A stretch of DNA of 64,000 bases from Halapricum salinum. Its GTDB lineage: Archaea; Halobacteriota; Halobacteria; Halobacteriales; Haloarculaceae. Shown here one piece after another: positions 34,697 through 43,162 of this stretch (position 1 is its first letter; each line of letters begins with the position of its first letter). The stretch covers positions 3,092,887 through 3,156,886 of the forward strand of contig NZ_CP031310.1 in assembly GCF_004799665.1 (NCBI RefSeq), in the 5' to 3' direction. Position numbers and translations under genes: made by a program. A model generated the notes under the pieces. That model had not been told where the DNA came from and searched no databases. It worked only from the letters and a program-made list of their open reading frames with translations.

Positions 34697-34910
34697 GCTC
34701 GCGAGACGGCCGTCGACAGGTCACGTCTCCCGGCTGGACTACTCGCGCATAAAATCGCTCGCGGGCCGCCGTTGACAGGTCACGTCTCCCGGCTGGACTA
34801 CTCGCACGTGAACGTGCTCGCGGGCCGCCGTCGACAGGTCACGTCTCCCGGCCGGACTGGCTGCGCATACACGCGCAGCCGTGCCACCGTCGACAGGTCT
34901 CTTCACGTGG
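34697..34910. repeat. tandem repeat array, period 59-60 bp
   Basis: About 3.5 imperfect copies begin at 34697, 34757, 34816 and 34875. The shared core reads GTCGACAGGTCACGTCTCCC, followed by GGCTGGACT. The boundaries between copies differ but tend to be self-complementary, for example GGCTGCGC-atacac-GCGCAGCC at 34859-34880 and GCACGT-ga-ACGTGC just before 34820. The array ends immediately before the predicted promoter of the kinase at 34954. No open frame here looks coding. Confidence 0.85.
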
Positions 34911-34916
34911 ACCTGT

Positions 34917-34925
34917 GTCTTTATT
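34917..34925 (+). promoter_or_regulatory. putative TATA box of the membrane histidine kinase
   Basis: TCTTTATTG directly follows the repeat array. It lies about 30 bases before ATG 34954 and 18 before the in-frame ATG 34939, which favours the downstream start for a leaderless mRNA. Confidence 0.4.
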
Positions 34926-34953
34926 GTCCAATACACCAATGTATGGACGACTG

Positions 34954-36516
34954 ATGGGGTCCCGGATCAACTACAGCGGTCTCGTGATCGCTGGCGTGGG
35001 ATTCTTTCTGACGCGATTCACTGTCACGCTCGCGATCTACGAGGACCCATTCCGGTTCTACCTCGCCGGAGTCGTCCCGCTGTTGCTCGGACTCGGTCTC
35101 GCCGCGTTCGGCGTCGCGCTGACAGTCGCAGATGTCGACGCGGCGCTAGTGCGGACCACGGCACTATGGTGTGTCGTCGGGGCCGGGACGATGCTCGTGT
35201 TAGTCACGCTCACGCTCGTCGGCTCGGCCGTCGACGGAATGTCGAATCTGGCAGCCGCACGAGAGCGAGCATACATGTCGAACTTCCTCATCGGTGGCAG
35301 TATCGGCGGCACCCTGACGGGGTTGTACGCGGCACGAAACCGACAGCAACGCACCGAACTCGCCCGGCAGGCCGACCGACTCGAAGTACTGAACCGATTC
35401 CTCCGTCACGAGGTACTCAACGCCGTCGCCGCGATCCGTGGCTACACGGCAATCAAAGACGAGGATCCACGGGACGCGGACGCGCTGGTCGATCGCCACT
35501 CCGACTCGATCGCCGAGACGATCGAAGAGGTGAAGTATCTCACTAGAACTGCACGAACGAACGAGCACCAGCTTAGCGCGACCGACGTGCGTAGCTGTCT
35601 CGACCGCAGCGTCACGGCCGTCCGCGAGCAGAATCCCGGTGCGGAGATCAGTGTCGAGGCAGACAAAGGGGTGTCAGTGCGCGCCACCGACCGCCTCGAA
35701 CGAGTCTTCACCCATCTGCTGGAGAACGCGGCAGCCCACGCGGGGACTGCCTCGGCGTCGATCGACGTCTCGGTCGTCGAGACGGCCTCGACCGTGCGCG
35801 TCAGTATCGCCGACGACGGCCCCGGACTCCCCGACGACCAGCAGCGTTTGCTCGAGACCGGCGACATCGACTCCTTCGACGATCCCGGCACTGGATTCGG
35901 ACTCAACGTCGTCCGCTTCCTCGTCGAGAGTTACCAGGGTTCGATCGAGACGAGCGTCGACGACGCCGGCACGACGGTCACCGTCGTCCTCCCGCGTGCG
36001 ACGACCAGCGAGACGGGCCTGCGGCCGAGCCCGACCGATCTGACCGGCTTGCGGCCCTCGGTCTCCCATCTGATCGTCACGCTGGCCGTCTCGCTGATCG
36101 CCGGGCTCGCGTACGGGCTCGTCTCGGAATCCTTGGGGGGATCGATCAGCGGTATCGGTGTCTTCTACGGTGTCCAGAGCCCCGTCATCGGCTGGATCAC
36201 GCACGAGTTCCACAGCGTCGTCTTCGGCTTCGCGTTCGTCGGATTCGTCTCGATCACACCGGACCGCTACCACGACACCCTCCCCGCGTACGCGACTATC
36301 GGCGTCGGGTGGGGGATCGCACTCTGGGTCTTCGCCGCGAGCATCGTCGCGCCGGCCTGGCTGCAACTGCTTGATTTCCCGGCGACGATTCCGAACTTCT
36401 CCATCGACCTGCTCGCCAATCACGTCGTCTGGGGAGCCGTCCTCGGTGTGTTGACGCTGTACGGATTCAGATACGTGACGCCGTGGCTCGAACGACTCGG
36501 TTCGGGCGAGTCGTAA
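34954..36516 (+). CDS. membrane histidine kinase with C-terminal membrane module
   Basis: A 520-residue protein. Four N-terminal helices (about 7-125) are followed by a HisKA-like helix with phospho-acceptor His152 in LRHEVLN. The HATPase domain follows with N-box HLLENAAAHAG, G1 DDGPGLP and G2 GTGFGLNVV. Unusually, about 150 residues with four further hydrophobic helices come after the kinase domain (from about 360), including a GVFYGVQSPVIGWITHEFHS segment. Most kinases end at the ATPase domain. The C-terminal part may sense or transport. Starts at 34939 or a GTG at 34915 are possible. The 59-60 bp repeats lie directly upstream. No cognate regulator is adjacent. Confidence 0.83.
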   Translation: MGSRINYSGLVIAGVGFFLTRFTVTLAIYEDPFRFYLAGVVPLLLGLGLAAFGVALTVADVDAALVRTTALWCVVGAGTMLVLVTLTLVGSAVDGMSNLAAARERAYMSNFLIGGSIGGTLTGLYAARNRQQRTELARQADRLEVLNRFLRHEVLNAVAAIRGYTAIKDEDPRDADALVDRHSDSIAETIEEVKYLTRTARTNEHQLSATDVRSCLDRSVTAVREQNPGAEISVEADKGVSVRATDRLERVFTHLLENAAAHAGTASASIDVSVVETASTVRVSIADDGPGLPDDQQRLLETGDIDSFDDPGTGFGLNVVRFLVESYQGSIETSVDDAGTTVTVVLPRATTSETGLRPSPTDLTGLRPSVSHLIVTLAVSLIAGLAYGLVSESLGGSISGIGVFYGVQSPVIGWITHEFHSVVFGFAFVGFVSITPDRYHDTLPAYATIGVGWGIALWVFAASIVAPAWLQLLDFPATIPNFSIDLLANHVVWGAVLGVLTLYGFRYVTPWLERLGSGES

Positions 36517-36568
36517 CGGAGGATGGCAGCCCCAACGCGCTTTTCCCGGTGTCGTCCATACCGACAGT

Positions 36569-37459
36569 GTGGAACTGTCGTCCCGTCGCGTGTACGCACT
36601 GTGTGCGATGAGTCGTCCCTCCCAGTTGGCGTTGATCGTACTCGTCTACACGCTGGGTGCCCTGATCGCACTCCGGACAGTCTCGCTTGATCTGCTATCG
36701 CTGCTCGGCGGTCTCACAGCCTTGCTGCCCGTCGCCGTTTCGGTCCACTACGTCAACGAGTACGCCGACTACCAGACTGACAGCCTGACCGAACGGACGC
36801 CGTTCTCGGGCGGCAGCGGAGCACTCCAGCGGACGGGACTTCCCAGACGATTCGCCTGGCGGGCGGCCTGGCCGACACTCGGCATCGGCGTCACGGCAGC
36901 GATTTTCTGTGTGGCTCACGGCTTCACCCTCGTGACACTCGGATTACTCGGGTCGATCGCAGTCCTCGGCTGGCAGTACTCCGTCGGCCCCCTGGCGCTG
37001 GTCTGGCGTGGTTTCGGCGAGGTGACAAACGCCGCCCTTGGTGGTTTACTCTTGCCGCTGTACGGGGCAGCGAGCCAGACTGGCTCACTCTCACCAACGG
37101 TCGCACTCGCGATGATTCCGTTCACCCTGCTCGTCCTGGTCAATCTGCTGGCGACCCACTGGCCAGATCGCGAGGCAGACGCGGCGGTCGGCAAGTCGAC
37201 GCTCCCGACGCGGTGGGGCTCCACGAGATTACGGCAGGCCCACGCAGGCCTGACCGTCCTCGCCGGGGTCGCCCTTCTCGGGCTCACGGGCACTGTCATC
37301 CCGACACTGGTCACAGTCGCAAGTATCCCAGCGTTCGTGGTGGCTATCTGGGCATTTCGGCGGTACACTCGCCAGCGATCTCCGTTTCCGTCAGTCGCTG
37401 CGATGGTCACACTCGCGCTCTGTCAGACGGCTGGCTGGCTGTGGCTCCTCGCTGTCTGA
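36569..37459 (+). CDS. UbiA-family prenyltransferase (MenA-like)
   Basis: A 296-residue integral membrane protein with about eight helices. The first Asp-rich motif is NEYADYQTD (N-x3-D-x3-D) and the second is HWPDREADAAVGK, as in MenA/UbiA enzymes that attach an isoprenoid chain to an aromatic acceptor. Menaquinone synthesis (1,4-dihydroxy-2-naphthoate prenylation) is a plausible role because haloarchaea use menaquinones, but other UbiA roles such as archaeal lipid synthesis exist. The GTG start at 36569 is used; ATG 36608 is an alternative. Monocistronic. Confidence 0.85.
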   Translation: MELSSRRVYALCAMSRPSQLALIVLVYTLGALIALRTVSLDLLSLLGGLTALLPVAVSVHYVNEYADYQTDSLTERTPFSGGSGALQRTGLPRRFAWRAAWPTLGIGVTAAIFCVAHGFTLVTLGLLGSIAVLGWQYSVGPLALVWRGFGEVTNAALGGLLLPLYGAASQTGSLSPTVALAMIPFTLLVLVNLLATHWPDREADAAVGKSTLPTRWGSTRLRQAHAGLTVLAGVALLGLTGTVIPTLVTVASIPAFVVAIWAFRRYTRQRSPFPSVAAMVTLALCQTAGWLWLLAV

Positions 37460-37529
37460 TCGGCTCCTGACTCCGACCCCTAACTGTGTTGGTACTGTCT
37501 CTACCTATTCCGGGATCGTTCGTTGAGAT

Positions 37530-37640
37530 ATGAGCCACGCGATACTCACGATCGAAGGCGACTACGCCGTTCTGGAAGGGGCCGACGAGTCCGAACGGCT
37601 CGAATCGGACGCCGTCGTCTCGCTGGACGAGTGGGCGTAG
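37530..37640 (+). CDS. 36-residue conserved-looking small protein
   Basis: A very short acidic reading frame (ATG 37530, TAG 37638-37640) beginning MSHAILTIEGDYAVLEGADE and ending VSLDEWA. Codons are strongly GC3-biased and acidic, as in the host's real genes, and it has its own upstream AT-richer gap. Haloarchaea encode many such mini-proteins. No function can be given; it ends 40 bp before the convergent galT stop. Confidence 0.5.
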   Translation: MSHAILTIEGDYAVLEGADESERLESDAVVSLDEWA

Positions 37641-37679
37641 CGACGTACTGTACCGGTCGGACCGACGGTCCGGCGGCGA

Positions 37680-38660
37680 TCACGACGAGTCAATACACGA
37701 CCGTAACTCGGCCGCAGCCTCCTCGGCCAGCTTGTTGTTGACGTACGTTCCCGCCCCGCGTTCGCTACCGGCCAGATGTTTGAGTTTCTCAGCCGTCCGG
37801 TGTGGTGGATAGAACTCGATGTGGAAGTGCGCGGCTGCCGCTCCCTCGGCTGTCGTCGGTTCCTGATGCACGGCCATCACGTACGGCAATTCGAAGCCGA
37901 ACAGCCCGTCGTAGCGTACGATCATGTCTTTGAGCATCCGACCGAGATCGTCGAGGTGGCGCTCCTCGAAATCAGCGATCGACGGGAGATGATCGTCGGC
38001 GTAGACGTGCATCTCGTAGGCGTAGCGGGCCTGGAACGGAACAATAGCAGTAAAGTGGTCGGTCTCACTGACGAGGCGGCTTCCGTCCTTGCGCTCGGCG
38101 GCGAGGACGTCACAGAACAGACACGCGCCGTTTTCCTCGTGATGGGCCGCGCTCGCGTCGAGTTCACGTTCGATCTTCGGGGGGACGAACGGGTAGGCGT
38201 AGATCTGGCCGTGTGGATGCTCAAGTGTCACGCCGATCTCCTCGCCGCGGTTCTCGAAGATGTAGACGTATTCGTGGTCGGGATGGTCTCCGAGTGAGAC
38301 GTACCGGTCCTGCCACACACGGGCGAGCTTCTGGAATCGCTCGACATCGAACGCCGAGGCCGCGGCGTCGTGATCGTCGGTGAAGAGGACGACCTCGCAG
38401 GTCCCATTCGCGGGCGCGCTTCGGAACAGGTCCGTACTCTCAACGGCGGGTTCGGGCGGGTCAGGTTGGAGCGAGGGAAACGCGTTCTCGACGACGGCGA
38501 CGTCGTACTCGGGCTCGGGGATGGCCGTCGGGTACTCGTCGTCGGCCTCGGTCGGGCAGAACGGACAGTAGTCTTTGGGAGGTTTGAAGGTCCGATCCTG
38601 GCGATGGGTGGCGGTGACGACCCACTCGCGCTGGAACGGGTCCCAGCGGCGTTCAGTCAT
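37680..38660 (-). CDS. galT: galactose-1-phosphate uridylyltransferase
   Basis: A 326-residue HIT-superfamily enzyme that exchanges UMP between UDP-glucose and galactose-1-phosphate. The active-site motif HPHGQ lies at 148-152, with His150 as nucleophile, and the Zn-binding pair is Cys32/Cys35 (CPFC). Further family marks are FENRGEEIG-TLEHPHGQ and AAAAHFHIEFYPP near the C-terminus. It is part of the galactose cluster, facing away from galK. Together they convert galactose to UDP-galactose; no GalE epimerase is in the window. Confidence 0.93.
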   Translation of the reverse strand: MTERRWDPFQREWVVTATHRQDRTFKPPKDYCPFCPTEADDEYPTAIPEPEYDVAVVENAFPSLQPDPPEPAVESTDLFRSAPANGTCEVVLFTDDHDAAASAFDVERFQKLARVWQDRYVSLGDHPDHEYVYIFENRGEEIGVTLEHPHGQIYAYPFVPPKIERELDASAAHHEENGACLFCDVLAAERKDGSRLVSETDHFTAIVPFQARYAYEMHVYADDHLPSIADFEERHLDDLGRMLKDMIVRYDGLFGFELPYVMAVHQEPTTAEGAAAAHFHIEFYPPHRTAEKLKHLAGSERGAGTYVNNKLAEEAAAELRSCIDSS

Positions 38661-38677
38661 GGTGGCAATGGGGGTAG

Positions 38678-38824
38678 TCAGTCATCGTCGCCCGGATCGC
38701 TCGGACCGTCGAACTCGTAGAGGTGGACGTAGCGGCCGTGATCGTTCTCGATGCTGCGGCGGTTCACGACCCGATACTCGGGTTCCCGGGCCGATAATTC
38801 TAGCGACTCCTTCGCAACACTCAC
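38678..38824 (-). CDS. possible 48-residue protein upstream of galT
   Basis: A short frame from GTG 38824 with a plausible acidic C-terminal half (SIENDHGRYVHLYEFDGPSD, then PGDDD), ending 17 bp before the galT start in the same direction, so it would be the first gene of the galT unit. It leaves only 27 bp to the divergent galK start, which makes promoter placement tight. Coding status is uncertain; no family is recognised. Confidence 0.4.
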   Translation of the reverse strand: MSVAKESLELSAREPEYRVVNRRSIENDHGRYVHLYEFDGPSDPGDDD

Positions 38825-38851
38825 CACGCGTGCAGTCCACTCACCCGTACG

Positions 38852-39916
38852 ATGTACCACGTGCGATCGCCGGGCCGCGTGAATCTGATCGGCGAGCATA
38901 CCGACTACAGCGGCGGCTACGCCATGCCGATCGCGACCGATCTCGCGACCACGCTCGACGCCGAGCCAGCAGAGTCGGTCACGATCACCTCGCGAGCGAT
39001 GGGCGAGACGCGGACGTTCGAACTGGACGATCCCGAACCGGTCGGGGACTGGACCGACTACGTTCGCGGCTGTTACGCTGTCCTCGACGAGTCGGGCTAC
39101 GATCCCGGCGGTTTCGAGGGAGAGATCGACGGCGACCTGCCGATCGGCGCGGGACTGAGTTCCTCTGCGAGCCTGGAACTCGCGGTGCTGGCGTTTCTGG
39201 GGGCGGCCTACGATCTCGACCTCTCACGGGAAGAACTCGCCCGCCTCGGCCAGCGAGTCGAGAACGACTTCGTCGGCGTCGACTGCGGGCTGATGGACCA
39301 GTTCTCCGTCGCGCTCTCGAAATCGAATCACGCGCTGTTCGTCGATTTGGGCGAGGAGTCGTTCGCCCGGATCCCGATCCCGGCCGATCTGGAGTTCGTC
39401 GTCGTCGACTCCGGTGTCGAACGATCGCTGTCGAGCACGCCGTACAACGATCGCCGTGCGACGATCGAGTCCGCACTGGCAGCGCTCGGCGTCGAGCACT
39501 CCCCAGCCGTGGACCTGGCCGCGCTGAGCCAACTAGACGACCAACTCGCCAAGCGTCTCGGCTACGTCGTACGCGAGAACGCCCGCGTCCGGCAGGCGGC
39601 GACGGCACTCGAAGACGGAGAGAGCGAGCGATTCGGCGACATCCTCGTCGAGGCCCACGAGGATCTGGCGGCGAACTTCGACGCAAGCACGCCCGAACTG
39701 GATTGCATCGTCGAGACAGCCGTCGAACACGGGGCCTACGGCGCGCGCCTCAGTGGCGCTGGCTGGGGCGGGGCCGTCGTCCTCGCAGTCGACGGCCAGA
39801 ACGCCCAGGAGATTGCAGAAACAGTCGAACACGACTACAGGGAGACGTTCCCCGAACGCGAGCCACGAACGTATCAGATCACACCGGCCGACGGCGTGAC
39901 CGTCGAGCAGCGGTAG
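38852..39916 (+). CDS. galK: galactokinase
   Basis: A 354-residue GHMP kinase that phosphorylates galactose at C1. It has the galactokinase signature GRVNLIGEHTDYSGGYAMP at 8-26, the ATP loop PIGAGLSSSASLE at about 95-107, DCGLMDQF with the catalytic-base region, and the third motif RLSGAGWGGAVV near the C-terminus. It is convergent with the ABC ATPase gene (2-bp gap) and divergent from the galT unit. The complete set of motifs makes galactokinase more likely than mevalonate kinase or another GHMP member. Confidence 0.93.
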   Translation: MYHVRSPGRVNLIGEHTDYSGGYAMPIATDLATTLDAEPAESVTITSRAMGETRTFELDDPEPVGDWTDYVRGCYAVLDESGYDPGGFEGEIDGDLPIGAGLSSSASLELAVLAFLGAAYDLDLSREELARLGQRVENDFVGVDCGLMDQFSVALSKSNHALFVDLGEESFARIPIPADLEFVVVDSGVERSLSSTPYNDRRATIESALAALGVEHSPAVDLAALSQLDDQLAKRLGYVVRENARVRQAATALEDGESERFGDILVEAHEDLAANFDASTPELDCIVETAVEHGAYGARLSGAGWGGAVVLAVDGQNAQEIAETVEHDYRETFPEREPRTYQITPADGVTVEQR

Positions 39917-39918
39917 CG

Positions 39919-41079
39919 CTACTGGAGGTGTGGATCCCGTTCGTCGAGGTCTTCGAGGTCCCGATTTTTCAGCGCCGTTCCATCGTCCGTATCGAAGAGG
40001 TGGATCGCCGACTCGGGGATGTGAGCGACCACCGACTGGCCGCTTTCGAGTCGTTGCATCCCGCCGACCGTCGCGACGAACGTCTCGACACTGTCACCGC
40101 GCTCGTCGCCGAACGCGAGATAGACGTTCTCCTCGTCGCCCATCGGCTCGACGACGTCGACGACCGTCGCGAAGTCGTGATCGTCGGCCGGCATCGCACC
40201 GACCTCCACCGAGATCGCACTCGGTCGGATCCCGAGCATGACGCGTTCGTGGCCGTCGACTTCCGACCGGACCGACTCAGAGATCGGGTAGGTGAACTGT
40301 TCGGTGACGAGCTGGTCGTCCTCGACGGCCATCTCGAAGAAGTTCATCGACGGCTCGCCGATGAAGCCGGCCACGAACTCGTTGTTCGGCTCGTGATAAC
40401 ACTCCAGGGGCGTCCCGACCTGCTGGAGGACGCCGTCGTTGAGGATGGCGATCCGATCGCTCATCGTCATCGCCTCGGTCTGGTCGTGAGTCACGTAGAC
40501 GGTCGTCACGCCCAGGTCTTCCTGAAGACGCTGGAGTTCGGTCCGCATCGTCGACCGGAGTTTGGCGTCGAGATTCGAGAGTGGCTCGTCCATCAGGAAG
40601 ACTTCGGGGTCGCGGACGATTGCCCGCCCGAGCGCGACGCGTTGTTGCTGGCCGCCTGAGAGTTCGCTGGGTTTGCGATCGAGGAGGTCCTCGATGCCCA
40701 TCATCGTAGCCGTCTCGGTGACGACTTCGCTGATCTTCTCGTCGGGCATCTCCGTCGATTCCTCCAGCCCGAAGCTCATGTTCTGCTTGACGGTCATGTG
40801 CGGATAGAGCGCGTAGCTCTGGAACACCATCGCGATGTCTCGATCCGCGGGTGGCTGTTCGTTGATCCGTTCGCCGCCCAGTCGGATCTCGCCTTCTGTG
40901 ATAGTTTCCAGACCTGCGATCATCCGCAGGGTCGTCGATTTGCCACAGCCCGAAGGGCCGACCAGTACGAGGAACTCGCCGTCCGGGATGTCGACGTTGA
41001 CGTCGTCGACGGCGACGATGTCGCTCCCGTCGTCGTCAGTGAATATCTTCGTTATCGAGTCGAGTGTGAGTTCTGCCAT
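39919..41079 (-). CDS. sugar ABC transporter ATPase (MalK/UgpC/MsmK type)
   Basis: A 386-residue CUT1-family ATPase. Walker A is GPSGCGKST, signature LSGGQQQRVALGRA, Walker B VFLMDEPLSNLDAKLR, and a C-terminal TOBE/regulatory domain (about 240-380) is present. It ends the operon 43163-41113-39919. It energises the two permeases upstream, and the cluster with galK/galT suggests uptake of galactose or galactosides. Confidence 0.92.
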   Translation of the reverse strand: MAELTLDSITKIFTDDDGSDIVAVDDVNVDIPDGEFLVLVGPSGCGKSTTLRMIAGLETITEGEIRLGGERINEQPPADRDIAMVFQSYALYPHMTVKQNMSFGLEESTEMPDEKISEVVTETATMMGIEDLLDRKPSELSGGQQQRVALGRAIVRDPEVFLMDEPLSNLDAKLRSTMRTELQRLQEDLGVTTVYVTHDQTEAMTMSDRIAILNDGVLQQVGTPLECYHEPNNEFVAGFIGEPSMNFFEMAVEDDQLVTEQFTYPISESVRSEVDGHERVMLGIRPSAISVEVGAMPADDHDFATVVDVVEPMGDEENVYLAFGDERGDSVETFVATVGGMQRLESGQSVVAHIPESAIHLFDTDDGTALKNRDLEDLDERDPHLQ

Positions 41080-41112
41080 TAGTGATCACCTGAATTGAGA
41101 GGGGTATTCATC

Positions 41113-42078
41113 TTACGCTGCCACTCCTTTCGCGAACTTGTCACCGAAGACGACGTACACCAGCAGCGTCGGAAGCGCCGCGATGAACGCGCCGGCCATT
41201 CGTAGCGGGTAGTCGACCCCTTCTTGTGATGCGCCGAGATCCACGAGCTGCTGGGTGACGACCGCCGCTTCGTTGTTCTGGACGAGGATCAGCGCGAACA
41301 GCAGATCGTTCCAGATCTGCGTGAACTGGTAGATGAACACGACGGCGAACATCGGCACCGACAGCGGCAGGATGATCCGACGGTAGATCCGGCGGATCGA
41401 CGCACCGTCCAGCCGCGCGGCTTCGACCATCTCGTCGGGGAGTTTCTTGTAGTGTGCCCGGAACAACAGCGCACAGATCGGTATCCCGTAGGCCGTGTGG
41501 GTGATGATCAACGAGATCAACTGCCAGTGATACGGCTGGAACCCAAGCTCCCAGCCGAGGAGCATGAACGTACTCGGAATCTCGAAGAGACCGAAGACAC
41601 TGATCCCGTTCGCGACGGATTCGAGCCACCAGTCCTGAATCGGGACGATGTTGTACCAGAACACCGTCAGCGGGACGAGCACTGCCTGGTACGGGATGAA
41701 GATTCCAGCGACGAACAGCGAGTAGATACCGACCTGTCCGCGCCAGCTGATGGTCGTCAGCCCGTAGGCAGCCATACTACCCAGCAGTCCCGACAGGATC
41801 GTCGCCGGGACGACGAGGACGAGACTGTTGATGAGACCATCGAGGAGGCTGAAGAAGCCTTCACTCCAGGAGGCAAGGGTCGCATCCCAGGGTAACGGCG
41901 GGAGATACGGATTTCGGCCCGTGAAGTCACCTGCCCTTTTGATAGAGGTGGCGAGTCCCGTCTCGATCGGAATGAGATAGAACACCACCATCCCGAGGAG
42001 GAACGCGTAGAGTCCGATACGACTCCACGACCGTCCGAGGATACCGCTATCGGACTGTCCAGGTCTGTCTGAGCTCAT
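41113..42078 (-). CDS. sugar ABC transporter permease (MalG type)
   Basis: A 321-residue membrane protein with six helices and the cytoplasmic EAA loop EAARLDGASIRRIYRRIILP that contacts the ATPase. N-terminal about 25 residues are polar. Its start overlaps the stop of the MalF-type permease by four bases, so they are co-translated. Confidence 0.92.
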   Translation of the reverse strand: MSSDRPGQSDSGILGRSWSRIGLYAFLLGMVVFYLIPIETGLATSIKRAGDFTGRNPYLPPLPWDATLASWSEGFFSLLDGLINSLVLVVPATILSGLLGSMAAYGLTTISWRGQVGIYSLFVAGIFIPYQAVLVPLTVFWYNIVPIQDWWLESVANGISVFGLFEIPSTFMLLGWELGFQPYHWQLISLIITHTAYGIPICALLFRAHYKKLPDEMVEAARLDGASIRRIYRRIILPLSVPMFAVVFIYQFTQIWNDLLFALILVQNNEAAVVTQQLVDLGASQEGVDYPLRMAGAFIAALPTLLVYVVFGDKFAKGVAA

Positions 42079-43142
42079 AGGTCACCTCGTCTGTATTGGG
42101 TGTAGAGATACGGCGCGACGATTGACAGTGCCATCACGAACAGGACGATCGCGATCGCCGAGGCGAAGGCGAATCGGCTGTTCTGATAGGCTTCTCTGAC
42201 CATCCGGGTCGCGAGAATGTCCGCGGCCGATCCCGGGTTGTACGACCCGTACAGCGAGTAGATGAAGTCGAAGGCCTTCAGCGAGAAGACCATCAACACG
42301 ACCAGCGCGCTGACGGTCGCCGTCCGAAGCTGTGGGATGATGACTCGCCAGTACATTCGAATCGTGCTCGCGCCGTCGACACGTGCGGCTTCGAAGTGAC
42401 TGTCCGGGATCGCACGGAGTCCTGCGAGGTAGACGACCATGGCGTAGCCGCTGTACTGCCAGATCAATGCAAATACGATCGCTGCCAGCTTCACCGGGAT
42501 GCCGATGCTCCCGATCGCGATCGGCCCGAGTGCGATCGACTCCACTCCCAGTAGCGTCGAGTTCTGGATAATCTCGACCGAGCCGGCACCAACGGCCTCG
42601 AAAAGAGCGTTGACGAGCCCGTACTCCCTGTTGTACATGAACGCCCAGAACTTCGCGGTCACGACGAACGAGAGGCTCATGGGCAGCAGATAGATGGTGC
42701 GGAACGTGTTCTCGAAGCGGATGTCCCGATCGACCAGAATCGCGAGCCAGAGACCGAGTGCGAGACAGACGACCGCGAACGCGACCATCAGGACGATCGT
42801 ATTCTGGGCCGCGTTCCAGATCGGACTGATATACGATCCGACGTCGAATCTAGCCCACGAGGGCGTCCCGCCGTCGAAGGCGATCGCGTAGTTCTCGAAG
42901 TCGAGGTTCGAGTAATCGATCGTCGAGAGGTTGTTACTGACGTTCGTCAACGAGATGACGAAGTTCCAGATAATCGCGCCGTAGACGAACAGGAACACCA
43001 GCAGAAACGGTGGCAACCAGAACGGGGCCGAACGCACCGAATCGCGGTTCAGGAACTTCGTCCGCTGGTCTGTCGTGCCACCGTCGCTTCTGAGTTGACG
43101 GCGATGTATGCGTCGCTTGACCGCTCTGAGTATCTTGCGCAT
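42075..43142 (-). CDS. sugar ABC transporter permease (MalF type)
   Basis: A 355-residue membrane protein with a basic N-terminus (MRKILRAVKRRIHRRQ), six to seven helices, and an EAA loop EAARVDGASTIRMYWRVIIP. It pairs with the MalG-type permease to form the channel and lies 20 bp after the binding-protein gene. Confidence 0.92.
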   Translation of the reverse strand: MRKILRAVKRRIHRRQLRSDGGTTDQRTKFLNRDSVRSAPFWLPPFLLVFLFVYGAIIWNFVISLTNVSNNLSTIDYSNLDFENYAIAFDGGTPSWARFDVGSYISPIWNAAQNTIVLMVAFAVVCLALGLWLAILVDRDIRFENTFRTIYLLPMSLSFVVTAKFWAFMYNREYGLVNALFEAVGAGSVEIIQNSTLLGVESIALGPIAIGSIGIPVKLAAIVFALIWQYSGYAMVVYLAGLRAIPDSHFEAARVDGASTIRMYWRVIIPQLRTATVSALVVLMVFSLKAFDFIYSLYGSYNPGSAADILATRMVREAYQNSRFAFASAIAIVLFVMALSIVAPYLYTQYRRGDL

Positions 43143-43162
43143 AAAAAATCAGGTGTGGGCGA

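Noticed and set aside
34697-34910. CRISPR array
   Set aside because: Repeat units are directly adjacent, without unique spacers, period 59-60 bp, and no cas gene is near.
38575-40659. 694-codon plus frame across galK
   Set aside because: It is Arg-rich, overlaps galK and the ABC ATPase, and matches no family.
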